In this document: positions 46,562 through 53,982 of the stretch, in pieces | Layout of the letters: each line of letters starts with the position of its first letter | How positions within the stretch are numbered: the stretch's first letter is position 1 | From: Alkalispirillum mobile | Lineage (GTDB): Bacteria > Pseudomonadota > Gammaproteobacteria > Nitrococcales > Halorhodospiraceae | Assembly: GCF_003664325.1 (NCBI RefSeq) | Contig: NZ_RCDA01000002.1 | Span: 62,001 to 126,000 of the forward strand | DNA: 64,000 bases | Reading direction: 5' to 3' | Translations under genes and position numbers: made by a program | The notes under the pieces: generated by a model | Told to the model about the DNA's origin: nothing | What the model saw: the letters and a program-made list of their open reading frames with translations, nothing else | Database searches by the model: none

Positions 46562-47361
46562 CCACCGGGGCGCAGGACAACGGTGAGGGCGCACGCGGCA
46601 CGGGCCGGCTACGGCGGGTCGACGTGGTCACGCTGTTCCCGGAGCTGGTCGCCCAGGTGGGCGAGCACGGCATCACCGGGCGCGCGGTGGAGCGGGGGTT
46701 ACTCGACCTGCAGCTCTGGAACCCGCGCGACGATGCCACCGATCGCCACGGTACGGTGGATGACCGTCCCTACGGTGGCGGTCCCGGCATGGTCATGAAG
46801 GTGGAGCCACTGGCTACCACGCTGCGCAAGGCCCGGGCGGCCAGTGACTTGCCCACGCGGGTCATCTACCTGAGCCCGCAGGGGCGCAGGCTGGACCAGG
46901 CCGGGGTGCGCGAGTTGGCGGCGGAAGAGCGCCTGATACTGATCTGTGGGCGCTACGAGGGCATCGACGAGCGGGTGATCGAATCCGAAGTGGACGAGGA
47001 GTGGTCCATCGGCGATTACGTGCTCAGCGGGGGCGAACTGCCGGCCATGGTGCTGGTAGATGCAGTCACCCGGATGATCCCGGGGGCGCTGGGCCACCAG
47101 GATTCCGCCGAGGAAGACAGCTTTACCGAGGGGCTGCTGGATTGCCCTCATTACACCCGGCCGGAGTGCTGGGAGGGCCAGCAGGTGCCGGCGGTGTTGT
47201 TGTCGGGCGATCATGGCAAGGTGGATCTCTGGCGGCGCAAACAGGCCCTGGGGCGGACCTGGCTGAGGCGGCCGGAATTGCTGCAGGCTCAGGAGCTGGA
47301 CGATAATAGCCGCCGGCTTCTGGAAGAATTCATTGATGAGCACCGGACAGCGGACCGGTAA
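46558..47361 (+). CDS. trmD: tRNA (guanine-N1-)-methyltransferase
   Basis: This SPOUT-class enzyme methylates G37 of tRNAs. The trefoil-knot motifs are [24 protein letters not shown] and [16 protein letters not shown]. The start appears to be TTG at 46558, overlapping the rimM stop in TTGA. It adds about 20 residues before the conserved [10 protein letters not shown], longer than usual, and no ATG lies closer in frame. The true start is therefore uncertain. Confidence 0.95.
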   Translation: MTTGAQDNGEGARGTGRLRRVDVVTLFPELVAQVGEHGITGRAVERGLLDLQLWNPRDDATDRHGTVDDRPYGGGPGMVMKVEPLATTLRKARAASDLPTRVIYLSPQGRRLDQAGVRELAAEERLILICGRYEGIDERVIESEVDEEWSIGDYVLSGGELPAMVLVDAVTRMIPGALGHQDSAEEDSFTEGLLDCPHYTRPECWEGQQVPAVLLSGDHGKVDLWRRKQALGRTWLRRPELLQAQELDDNSRRLLEEFIDEHRTADR

Positions 47362-47383
47362 ATCGAGAACCGAGGGTACAGGC

Positions 47384-47737
47384 ATGAACATCATCGAGCA
47401 GCTCGACAAGGAGCAGATGGAGGCCCGCGAGGCCAAGATTCCCGAGTTCGGTCCCGGCGACACCGTGACCGTGCAGGTCTGGGTCAAAGAGGGTGGCCGT
47501 GAGCGTCTGCAGGCCTTCGAGGGCGTCGTGATCGCCAAGCGCAACCGGGGCATCAACAGCGCCTTCACGGTGCGCAAGGTCTCCCACGGTGAGGGCGTCG
47601 AGCGCGTCTTCCAGACCTACAGCCCCATCATCGAGAGCGTGAAGGTCAAGCGCCGGGGTGATGTGCGCCGCGCCAAGCTCTACTACCTGCGCGAGCGCAG
47701 CGGCAAGTCCGCCCGCATCAAGGAAAAGGTCAAGTAA
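47384..47737 (+). CDS. rplS: 50S ribosomal protein L19
   Basis: The 117-residue protein shows L19 features: [29 protein letters not shown] and [18 protein letters not shown]19 sits at the 30S-50S interface. The ATG at 47384 with GAGGG upstream gives the standard N-terminus [11 protein letters not shown]. It closes the rpsP operon before a strong terminator. Confidence 0.98.
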   Translation: MNIIEQLDKEQMEAREAKIPEFGPGDTVTVQVWVKEGGRERLQAFEGVVIAKRNRGINSAFTVRKVSHGEGVERVFQTYSPIIESVKVKRRGDVRRAKLYYLRERSGKSARIKEKVK

Positions 47738-47779
47738 AGCGACCCGGACCGGCCCGGTTCTGCACCGGGCCCGTGCAGC

Positions 47780-47815
47780 AAAAAGCCCCCACGGCATGGC
47801 CGCTGGGGGCTTTTT
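47780..47815. terminator. Strong bidirectional terminator after rplS
   Basis: A 12-bp arm pair (AAAAAGCCCCCA and TGGGGGCTTTTT) flanks a CGGC/GCCG-containing apex. A and T tracts on the two sides make it usable from both strands, between rplS and the convergent flagellar cluster. Confidence 0.9.
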
Positions 47816-47839
47816 GCGTCAGGTCACCGGGAAAGGGGC

Positions 47840-48238
47840 TCAGGACAGGGCGGCGATGGCCCGCTCGGCGCGCTCGCTATCGCTGGTTTCAAACCCGGCA
47901 CTGGCAGCGGCCAGGGCGGCCTCCGGTTGCTCGGCCACCGCCTCGCTGACCTCATTCGCCAGGGCGGCCGCGGCCTCACTGTTCTGGGCGCCCGAGTCCG
48001 CATCGTCGACCGGGTCCTGGCCGGTACTCAGGGTCACCTGGTCACTGCCCGAGTTGGGCTCGACCGGGCGGGCGGCCTCGTTGCCGGGCGTGTTGTTCAC
48101 CGGGTTGGCGGTGTCAGCAGCGGGTTGGTTCGCCTGCTGTTGGGTGGTGTTCGCCGGGTCGTTACGCCGCGCTTCCTGGGTGGCGCCTGAGTTGGCGACC
48201 TGCTGCGCGATTGTCGGGTTCGCGTTGATCTCGACCAT
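47840..48238 (-). CDS. Uncharacterised Ala/Asn/Gln-rich protein next to flgN
   Basis: The 132-residue protein begins MVEINANPTIAQQVANSGATQE and is low complexity: rich in Asn, Gln, Ala and Asp through residue 95 with DQVTLSTG in the middle, then a helical Ala-rich C-terminus (NEVSEAVAEQPEAALAAASAGF). It has no signal peptide, membrane segment or Cys. A GGAGG precedes the ATG. It lies 142 bp downstream of flgN on the same strand. I do not recognise a family; position suggests a flagellum-linked or secreted protein, but this is inference. Confidence 0.65.
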   Translation of the reverse strand: MVEINANPTIAQQVANSGATQEARRNDPANTTQQQANQPAADTANPVNNTPGNEAARPVEPNSGSDQVTLSTGQDPVDDADSGAQNSEAAAALANEVSEAVAEQPEAALAAASAGFETSDSERAERAIAALS

Positions 48239-48351
48239 GCGGCCTCCGGGAACTGCGAATGAATGACTTACTATAGCTCGTACTGCTGAGACAATACACG
48301 CCTGCCGACGTTCACCGACGGCAGGGAATCGGGGCGGGTTATCGAACCGGC

Positions 48352-48367
48352 GCGCTGAAAACAGCGC
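48352..48367 (-). terminator. Small hairpin downstream of flgN
   Basis: GCGCTG and CAGCGC form a perfect 6-bp stem around a four-base loop, 14 bp past the flgN stop, without a T-tract. A second hairpin with CCTGCCG/CGGCAGG arms lies at 48301-48325. Together they may end or attenuate the flgMN transcript. Confidence 0.4.
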
Positions 48368-48380
48368 CGTGGTGGGGGGG

Positions 48381-48881
48381 TCAGGCGCGGGTGATGCTGC
48401 GGCCAACGCCGCCCTGGCCGGCGGTAACGCGACTGCCCTGAATGCCGTCGCTGCCGTAGGTGGCGGGTGTGCCCGCGCCGCCCCCAGTGAGAATGGCCAG
48501 CACCTCGCTGGTCTGCTCGAGGCTGCGATGGATCAGCCGGCCATTGGCCTCATTGGTGGTCTGCAGCGTGCGCAGCTGATCCGTCAGGGCGCGCCAGGCA
48601 GCCTCCAGCTCGGGCTGCTCATGGTCTTTCAGCAATCGTTGCATGCCTTCCGGCCCGGCCGGGTAGCCCAGCGCCTTGGCCGCTTCCGCCCGCTGCTGCT
48701 CCGCCTTTTCCAGGGCGGACAGTGCCTCCAGCTTCTCCGGCATCAGCGCGGTCAGGCCCTCCGCGTCGCGCTCATCCAGCAGTGCGCGCTCGCGCCGCAA
48801 CACCGCCATGACCGACTGCGCGCAGTCGCTGCAGCGTTGCAGGGCGTCGACGATGGCAGGCTCTACGGCGGTCATGGTCAT
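48381..48881 (-). CDS. flgN: FlgN-like flagellar export chaperone
   Basis: The 166-residue all-helical protein has the FlgN fold: long N-terminal amphipathic helices with LRRERALLDERDAEGLTALMPEKLEAL and a NEANGRLIHRSLEQTSEVLAIL helix near the end. FlgN escorts FlgK and FlgL, both encoded in this window, to the export gate. It lies 26 bp downstream of flgM, the canonical pair. A second in-frame ATG at 48875 is possible. The Gly/Thr-rich tail is flexible. Confidence 0.9.
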   Translation of the reverse strand: MTMTAVEPAIVDALQRCSDCAQSVMAVLRRERALLDERDAEGLTALMPEKLEALSALEKAEQQRAEAAKALGYPAGPEGMQRLLKDHEQPELEAAWRALTDQLRTLQTTNEANGRLIHRSLEQTSEVLAILTGGGAGTPATYGSDGIQGSRVTAGQGGVGRSITRA

Positions 48882-48907
48882 GTCAGTCCGTCATCCGTTG
48901 CCGATGC

Positions 48908-49225
48908 TCAGCGCTGCAGCAGGCTCTCCAACTCGACCATCCGGCTGGCGATCTTGTCGGCATCCACCGGGTACTCACCGTTGGCGATGCGCTCCTTCAG
49001 CGCCTCGACCCGCTCCTGATTAACCTCGGGCGTGGCGTCGATTTGCTGGCGCACGGCCTGCAGGCGATCGGACACGTTGGCCTGATCCGCACCGCGGTTG
49101 TCGGCAGTGGCTGGCCGGTCGGCGGCGCCTTCCTGCCGGCTCGCGTTGCCCGCCTTGCCTGCACCGCCGGGGTTCAGGCCGGGGGAGCCGGGCAGCCGAT
49201 TGCCGTTGTTGATGGGGTCGGTCAT
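48908..49225 (-). CDS. flgM: Anti-sigma-28 factor FlgM
   Basis: The 105-residue protein has a disordered Gly/Asn/Pro-rich N-terminal half and the conserved C-terminal helices that bind FliA: VSDRLQAVRQQIDATPEVNQERVEALKERIANGEYPVDADKIASRMVE. It is exported when the hook is complete, releasing FliA. A sigma-28-type promoter stands 70 bp upstream, giving a negative feedback loop. Confidence 0.95.
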   Translation of the reverse strand: MTDPINNGNRLPGSPGLNPGGAGKAGNASRQEGAADRPATADNRGADQANVSDRLQAVRQQIDATPEVNQERVEALKERIANGEYPVDADKIASRMVELESLLQR

Positions 49226-49294
49226 TGTCGTCTCTCCGTCCAGGTCACGTTACCCGGCCCTGTGGTCAGCGGCCGGACGCCCACTCTGGATAAT

Positions 49295-49321
49295 ATGTCG
49301 GCAGGTGTTCCGAAGACTTTA
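49295..49321 (-). promoter_or_regulatory. Sigma-28 (FliA) promoter of flgM-flgN
   Basis: On the minus strand TAAAGTCT (49314-49321) and GCCGACAT (49295-49302) are separated by 11 bp. This matches the FliA consensus TAAAGTTT-N11-GCCGATAA at 13 of 16 positions with exact spacing. Confidence 0.8.
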
Positions 49322-49373
49322 GCCTTCTCCTGCCGGTTTGAGAACATGCGAATTCCGTGCCCGGTGATCCGGC

Positions 49374-50093
49374 CTATTGCCCGACAGCGATCAGCGATTC
49401 GCCGACCACCCGGCCCTCGATGACCCGGCCGGAGCTGCCTGATTCCACGCGGACGATATCGCCCATGCTACCGTTTTCCAGGGCCTTGCCGCGACCGGTG
49501 ACGGCCACGGCGCCGTTGCCGGCCCGCAGGGTAACGGTGCGGCCGCGGTGCACCAGCTGCGGTTGCGCCAGTGCCGTCTGGCTGATCAGGTCGCCCCGGC
49601 GCAGGGAACGGCGAACCTCCATGCCCATCAGGCGGTCCGCTTCGGTCTCATAGGGGCGGTTCAACGAGGACAGCGACCGGGTCTCCAGGGTCAGGCTGCC
49701 CGGGCGGATGCGCTCGCCGCGGCGCAGCGGCTGCGCGGCCACCAGCACCTCCACCTCGGTGTCCACCCGGGCGGTGACGTAGACCGTCCAGGGCTGGGTG
49801 CCGGTACAGCGCACCCCGACCGTCAGATTGCCGACACCGCGATCGCCGTGGGGGGAAAACCCCTCAAGCTCGCCGTCGCAGCGGGCCAGGCGGAGGCGGG
49901 GGTCCAGCCGGCCGATCTCCACCTCCAGCGTGTCGCCGTGCTCTGCGTAGGCCTGTTGGGCCCACTCCGCCGCCGTGGCGCGGATATCCTCGAGCGGCTG
50001 CCGCTCCGCCTGAGCCGCCCATGGGGCCGTCAGAAAAATGGCTGCCACCAGAGTCATGCCAATGCGCCTTATCGACATTCTTCCGTTCAGCAT
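49374..50093 (-). CDS. flgA: Flagellar basal body P-ring assembly chaperone FlgA
   Basis: The 239-residue periplasmic protein has a signal peptide (about 1-30, ending AAQA) and a C-terminal SAF/FlgA domain with RGERIRPGSLTLETR, RRGDLISQTAL and the family ending RGKALENGSMGDIVRVESGSSGRVIEGRV. It chaperones FlgI, the P-ring subunit encoded at 57.6 kb. A second in-frame ATG lies at 50078. A sigma-54-type site precedes it, and a sigma-28 site for flgM lies downstream. Confidence 0.95.
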   Translation of the reverse strand: MLNGRMSIRRIGMTLVAAIFLTAPWAAQAERQPLEDIRATAAEWAQQAYAEHGDTLEVEIGRLDPRLRLARCDGELEGFSPHGDRGVGNLTVGVRCTGTQPWTVYVTARVDTEVEVLVAAQPLRRGERIRPGSLTLETRSLSSLNRPYETEADRLMGMEVRRSLRRGDLISQTALAQPQLVHRGRTVTLRAGNGAVAVTGRGKALENGSMGDIVRVESGSSGRVIEGRVVGESLIAVGQ

Positions 50094-50145
50094 GAGTGGA
50101 TTTTCCCCATTTCAGGCCCGTCCGGGCGATTGCTGAAGGGAAGCA

Positions 50146-50161
50146 AGCATGATCCATGCCT
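50146..50161 (-). promoter_or_regulatory. Candidate sigma-54 promoter of flgA
   Basis: On the minus strand AGGCATG-GATC-ATGCT carries the invariant GG and GC dinucleotides at the correct 12-base offset. It differs from TGGCAYG-N4-TTGCW at two positions. The predicted start is about 40 bp before the flgA ATG. Confidence 0.5.
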
Positions 50162-50330
50162 ATGTCTGGCGGGGTGCCCGTAGCAGGCCCGGTGTCCAAA
50201 CATGATAATGTCTGTTGGAATAGGTCGGAAAAACAGGCTCGGTGACAGCGGGGCTCAAGTCCGGCCGCCCTTGTCCGATGACTGTAAGAGCACGGGCGCA
50301 TCGGGCGTCTTTCGTATCTTGGGGGAAGTC

Positions 50331-51269
50331 ATGTCGCAGATCCTGCACGCGGTAAATCAGCGGACCCAGCTGGCCGGGCGTAACCGGATGGAGCTGTTGC
50401 TGTTTCACATGGGGCGCTCGCAGCGATATGGCATCAATGTGTTCAAGGTGCGCGAGGTCATTCCGGCGCCGAAGCTGAGCCGCGTTCCCAACAGCCATCC
50501 GGTAGCGCGGGGCATTGCGCATATCCGGGGACAGACCATTCCGGTCGTGGATCTGAGCATGGCCATCGGCGGGGCGCCCCTGGACGTGGAGGGGGGCGGT
50601 TACGTGATCGTCACCGAGTACAACCGCAGCGTGCAGGGGTTCCTGGTGGGCGGTGTGGACCGCATCGTCAACATGAAGTGGGAGGACGTGCTGCCGCCGC
50701 CGTCCCAGGGCTCGGGCGGTACCTACCTGACCGCCATTGCCCGCCTGGATGGGCAGATGGTTCAGATCATCGATGTCGAGAAGGTCCTGGCGGAGCTCAA
50801 CGCCGCCGGTGGTCTGGACCCGAGGCAGATCGAGGGCGGTGCCGACGAAGCGCTGGCGGGGGCCGATGACTGGCATGTACTGGTGGCGGATGACTCGGTG
50901 ATCGCCCGCAGGCAGGTGGTCCATACCGTGGAGGACCTGGGCCTGCAATGCACGGCCGTGCGCGATGGCCAGGAAGCGCTGGAACTGCTCCAGACCTGGG
51001 CGGAGGAGGAAGGCTCTCCGCTGGAGCGGCTGCTGATGGTCATTTCCGACGTGGAGATGCCCCGCATGGATGGCTACACCCTGACCAGCCGTATCCGCGA
51101 TGACCAGCGACTGGCCGGGCTCAACGTCCTGCTCCACTCCTCCCTGTCCGGCGTGTTCAACGAGAAGATGGTCGAGCGGGTGGGGGCGGATGACTTCCTC
51201 TCCAAGTTTCGCTCGAACGAACTCGCCGAGAAGTTAGAGGCGCGTCTTCAGACTGTCTCGGCGGGCTGA
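50331..51269 (+). CDS. cheV: Chemotaxis protein CheV (CheW-REC)
   Basis: The 312-residue protein couples receptors to CheA. A CheW-like domain (about 15-160) includes GINVFKVREVIPAP and RGQTIPVVDLS. A receiver domain (about 175-310) has DDS at its acidic pocket, the phospho-acceptor Asp in VISDVEMPRMDGY, and FLSKF with the conserved Lys. The ATG at 50331 follows GGGGGAAG. It lies next to cheR before the flg operon, as in Pseudomonas and Vibrio. Confidence 0.95.
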   Translation: MSQILHAVNQRTQLAGRNRMELLLFHMGRSQRYGINVFKVREVIPAPKLSRVPNSHPVARGIAHIRGQTIPVVDLSMAIGGAPLDVEGGGYVIVTEYNRSVQGFLVGGVDRIVNMKWEDVLPPPSQGSGGTYLTAIARLDGQMVQIIDVEKVLAELNAAGGLDPRQIEGGADEALAGADDWHVLVADDSVIARRQVVHTVEDLGLQCTAVRDGQEALELLQTWAEEEGSPLERLLMVISDVEMPRMDGYTLTSRIRDDQRLAGLNVLLHSSLSGVFNEKMVERVGADDFLSKFRSNELAEKLEARLQTVSAG

Positions 51270-51387
51270 TCCCGAGGCCCCGGGCAGCGTCGGCGTGGGG
51301 CGGTCGGGGTGTTATACTGCGCCGGCACGCCGTCACGGCCACCGGGAAGGGCCGGCTTTCAGGGGTCGAACACGCAAGGAGCCCAGC

Positions 51388-52215
51388 TTGAGCGTTTCAG
51401 CCATCAAAGAGCAGGATTACCAGGCATTCCGCCAGATTCTGGAGACCTCCAGCGGGATCGTGCTGGGCGATAACAAGCAGTACCTGGTGGCCAGCCGCCT
51501 GGGGCCATTGATGGCCGACCAGGGGGTGTCCGACCTGGGCGAACTGGTCGCACGCCTGCGCCGGCCGGGCAGCGGCACGCTGCAGGCCCGGGTGATTGAG
51601 GCGATGACCACCAACGAGACCCAGTGGTTTCGTGACGGCTACCCCTTCCGCGTGCTCAAGGAGCACATCCTGCCCGCTTACGTGAAGCAGAACCAGCGCT
51701 CGGTGCGCGTCTGGTCCGCCGCCTGTTCCTCCGGACAGGAGGCCTACTCCATCAGCATGACGGTGGACGAGTTCAACCGGACGGGCAGGGGCAGCATCGA
51801 TGCCGAGATTGTCGGCACCGATATCGCCCCCCGGATGATCGAGGCGGCCCGCCAGGGGCGGTACCGCGCCAGCGTCGCCCGGCGTGGTTTGACCTCCGAG
51901 CGCCAGCAGCGCTACTTCCGTGAGTTGGGGGATGACGTCTGGGAGGTGCGCCCGGAGATCAAACGGCGGGCCACCTTCAAGCTGCACAACCTGCTGGACA
52001 GCTACGCCTCGCTGGGCCGGTTCGACATTATCTTCTGCCGCAACGTGCTGATCTATTTCTCCACCGACTCCCGCCGGGACATCATCCACCGTATGGCGCA
52101 GAGTGTGCGACCGGGTGGCTGGCTGATCATCGGCGCCTCCGAGTCCCTCTCCGGGTACGCCGGAGATTTCGAAATGCATCGGCTGGATGGCGGCGTGGTT
52201 TACCGCCGGCCCTGA
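51388..52215 (+). CDS. cheR: Chemoreceptor methyltransferase CheR (TTG start)
   Basis: The 275-residue SAM-dependent enzyme methylates Glu residues of chemoreceptors. It has the CheR N-terminal helical domain, then AMTTNETQWFRD, VWSAACSSGQEAYSISM (SAM site) and FDIIFCRNVLIYF. No ATG is near the expected N-terminus. TTG at 51388, six bases after AAGGAG, gives the normal length. It is 118 bp after cheV. Confidence 0.93.
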   Translation: MSVSAIKEQDYQAFRQILETSSGIVLGDNKQYLVASRLGPLMADQGVSDLGELVARLRRPGSGTLQARVIEAMTTNETQWFRDGYPFRVLKEHILPAYVKQNQRSVRVWSAACSSGQEAYSISMTVDEFNRTGRGSIDAEIVGTDIAPRMIEAARQGRYRASVARRGLTSERQQRYFRELGDDVWEVRPEIKRRATFKLHNLLDSYASLGRFDIIFCRNVLIYFSTDSRRDIIHRMAQSVRPGGWLIIGASESLSGYAGDFEMHRLDGGVVYRRP

Positions 52216-52316
52216 CAGCCTGGAATCCGGTTGGGGGTTGCCGCTGAGCGGAAAACCCTGGCCGCCCACCCTGCAGCCCTTCACCGAACCCTCTTTATTC
52301 CCCACCCCTTTTTAGT

Positions 52317-52332
52317 TGGCATGCCGTTTGCT
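52317..52332 (+). promoter_or_regulatory. Sigma-54 promoter of the flgB operon
   Basis: TGGCATG-CCGT-TTGCT matches the RpoN consensus TGGCAYG-N4-TTGCW, with GG (52318-52319) and GC (52330-52331) at the required spacing. It is 35-50 bp before flgB. Confidence 0.85.
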
Positions 52333-52366
52333 TTATCTCTCACAGGAAACTCGTGTGAGGTGAGCA

Positions 52367-52771
52367 ATGAGCCTTTCGCTGGATAAAGCCTTCGGAACCC
52401 AGGAACTGGCGCTTCGCCTGCGCGGCGAGCGCTCGCAGATGCTGGCATCCAACATCGCCAACGCCGACACGCCAAACTTCAAGGCGAAGGACATGGACTT
52501 CCAGGCGGCCATGCAGGCCGCCGAGAGCCGTGGGACCGGGCCCATGCAGGCAACCCACGAGAAGCACTTCAATGTCAGTCCCGGCGGTGGGCTGGACGGT
52601 GACCCGCAAGCGCTGTACCGGGTGCCGCATGGTCCGGCGCTGGATGGCAACACGGTGGAGAGTCACGTGGAGCAGGCCAAGTTCGCCGAGAACTCGGTGC
52701 AATACCAGGCCTCGCTGACCTTCCTCGGTGACCGGATCACCGGATTGCTCGGCGCGATCCGGGGCGAATGA
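52367..52771 (+). CDS. flgB: Flagellar proximal rod protein FlgB
   Basis: The 134-residue axial protein begins with the rod-family helix and motif ERSQMLASNIANADTPNFKAKDMDF. The C-terminal helix (VEQAKFAENSVQYQASLTFL) pairs in the rod. FlgB is the most proximal rod subunit. AGGTGAG precedes the ATG. It opens flgBCDEFGHIJ. Confidence 0.97.
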   Translation: MSLSLDKAFGTQELALRLRGERSQMLASNIANADTPNFKAKDMDFQAAMQAAESRGTGPMQATHEKHFNVSPGGGLDGDPQALYRVPHGPALDGNTVESHVEQAKFAENSVQYQASLTFLGDRITGLLGAIRGE

Positions 52772-52785
52772 CGGAGATTTGACAC

Positions 52786-53244
52786 ATGTCTTTATTCAAG
52801 GTCTTTGACGTATCCGGCTCGGGCATGAACGCCCAGCAGACCCGCCTGAACACCGTGGCCAGCAACCTGGCCAATGCGGAGACGGTGGCGGGAAGCCCGG
52901 AGGCGGCCTACCGCTCGCGTCAGCCGGTCTTCGCCTCGGTGCTCCAGGCAGCCCAGCAGGGGCAGGGCAGTGGCAGCGTGATGGGCAACCCCGGTCAGCC
53001 CGATGGCACCAATGTGGGCGTGCAGGTGGATGAGATCGTCGAGAGCGACGCCCCGGTGCAGCCCATGTACATGCCCAATCACCCGGAGGCGGATGATGAA
53101 GGGTACGTGTACCGCTCCAACGTCAACTCCGTGGAGGAGATGACCAACATGATCTCCGCCTCGCGCAGTTACCAGAACAACGTGGAGGTAATGAATACCT
53201 CCAAGGAACTCCTGCTGCAGACCCTGCGACTCGGGCAGCAGTAA
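52786..53244 (+). CDS. flgC: Flagellar proximal rod protein FlgC
   Basis: The 152-residue rod protein has SGMNAQQTRLNTVASNLANAETVAGSPEAAYR at the start and the FlgC ending VNSVEEMTNMISASRSYQNNVEVMNTSKELLLQTLRLGQ. It forms the proximal rod with FlgB and FlgF. It is 14 bp after flgB. Confidence 0.98.
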   Translation: MSLFKVFDVSGSGMNAQQTRLNTVASNLANAETVAGSPEAAYRSRQPVFASVLQAAQQGQGSGSVMGNPGQPDGTNVGVQVDEIVESDAPVQPMYMPNHPEADDEGYVYRSNVNSVEEMTNMISASRSYQNNVEVMNTSKELLLQTLRLGQQ

Positions 53245-53286
53245 CGGGCGGCAGCCGGACACCGGCACTAGACGGAGGGAATCACC

Positions 53287-53955
53287 ATGAACGTGAGCGG
53301 CGCCGAAGCCAGTGACAGCCAACGGCAACAGCCGACCCAGCGCGAGATGGGCAATGAGATGGGGCAGGAGGACTTTCTCAAGCTGATGATCACCCAGCTT
53401 CAGAACCAGGACCCGATGAACCCCATGGAGAGCGGCGAGTTCATGTCGCAGATCGCCTCGTTCACCACGGCCTCGGGCATGGACGAGTTGCAGAAGTCGT
53501 TCTCCGAGTTCCAGAGCGACATGCGCTCCAACCAGGCGCTGCAGGCCGCCTCTCTTGTCGGCCGTGACGTGCTGGTGGAGACCGATCAGGGGCGCTTGCC
53601 GGCTGAGGGGGAGCTGACGGGCATCGTCAAACTTCCGGCAGCGGTGGGCAACGCCAACATCAGCATCCACAACGCCGCCGGCGAGCGGGTCCGGACCCTC
53701 TCCACCGGTGAGCAGCCAGCCGGCGACCTGCCCTTCGCCTGGGACGGGCTGTCCGATGACGGGCGGGAGATGCCTCCCGGTGACTACCGCGTGAGCGCCA
53801 CCACGCAGGTGGACGGCGAGGAAAAGGGCCTGCCGATCATGAATGCCGCCTCCGTGCTCAGTGTGACGCTGGCCGGGGAGGGCGAGCGGGGCCCGAGGGT
53901 CAACCTGGACGGTCTGGGCGAGATGGCCCTGTCCGACATCCGTCGAGTGCAGTAA
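53287..53955 (+). CDS. flgD: Flagellar hook-cap protein FlgD
   Basis: The 222-residue protein caps the growing hook and is removed at the end. The N-terminal motif GQEDFLKLMITQLQNQDPMNPMES is diagnostic. The C-terminal half has the FlgD tudor/FnIII-like domains (FAWDGLSDDGREMPPGDYRV). It begins 42 bp after flgC with GGAGG upstream. Confidence 0.97.
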   Translation: MNVSGAEASDSQRQQPTQREMGNEMGQEDFLKLMITQLQNQDPMNPMESGEFMSQIASFTTASGMDELQKSFSEFQSDMRSNQALQAASLVGRDVLVETDQGRLPAEGELTGIVKLPAAVGNANISIHNAAGERVRTLSTGEQPAGDLPFAWDGLSDDGREMPPGDYRVSATTQVDGEEKGLPIMNAASVLSVTLAGEGERGPRVNLDGLGEMALSDIRRVQ

Positions 53956-53982
53956 CAGCGATCAATAAAAAGGGGAAGCATC

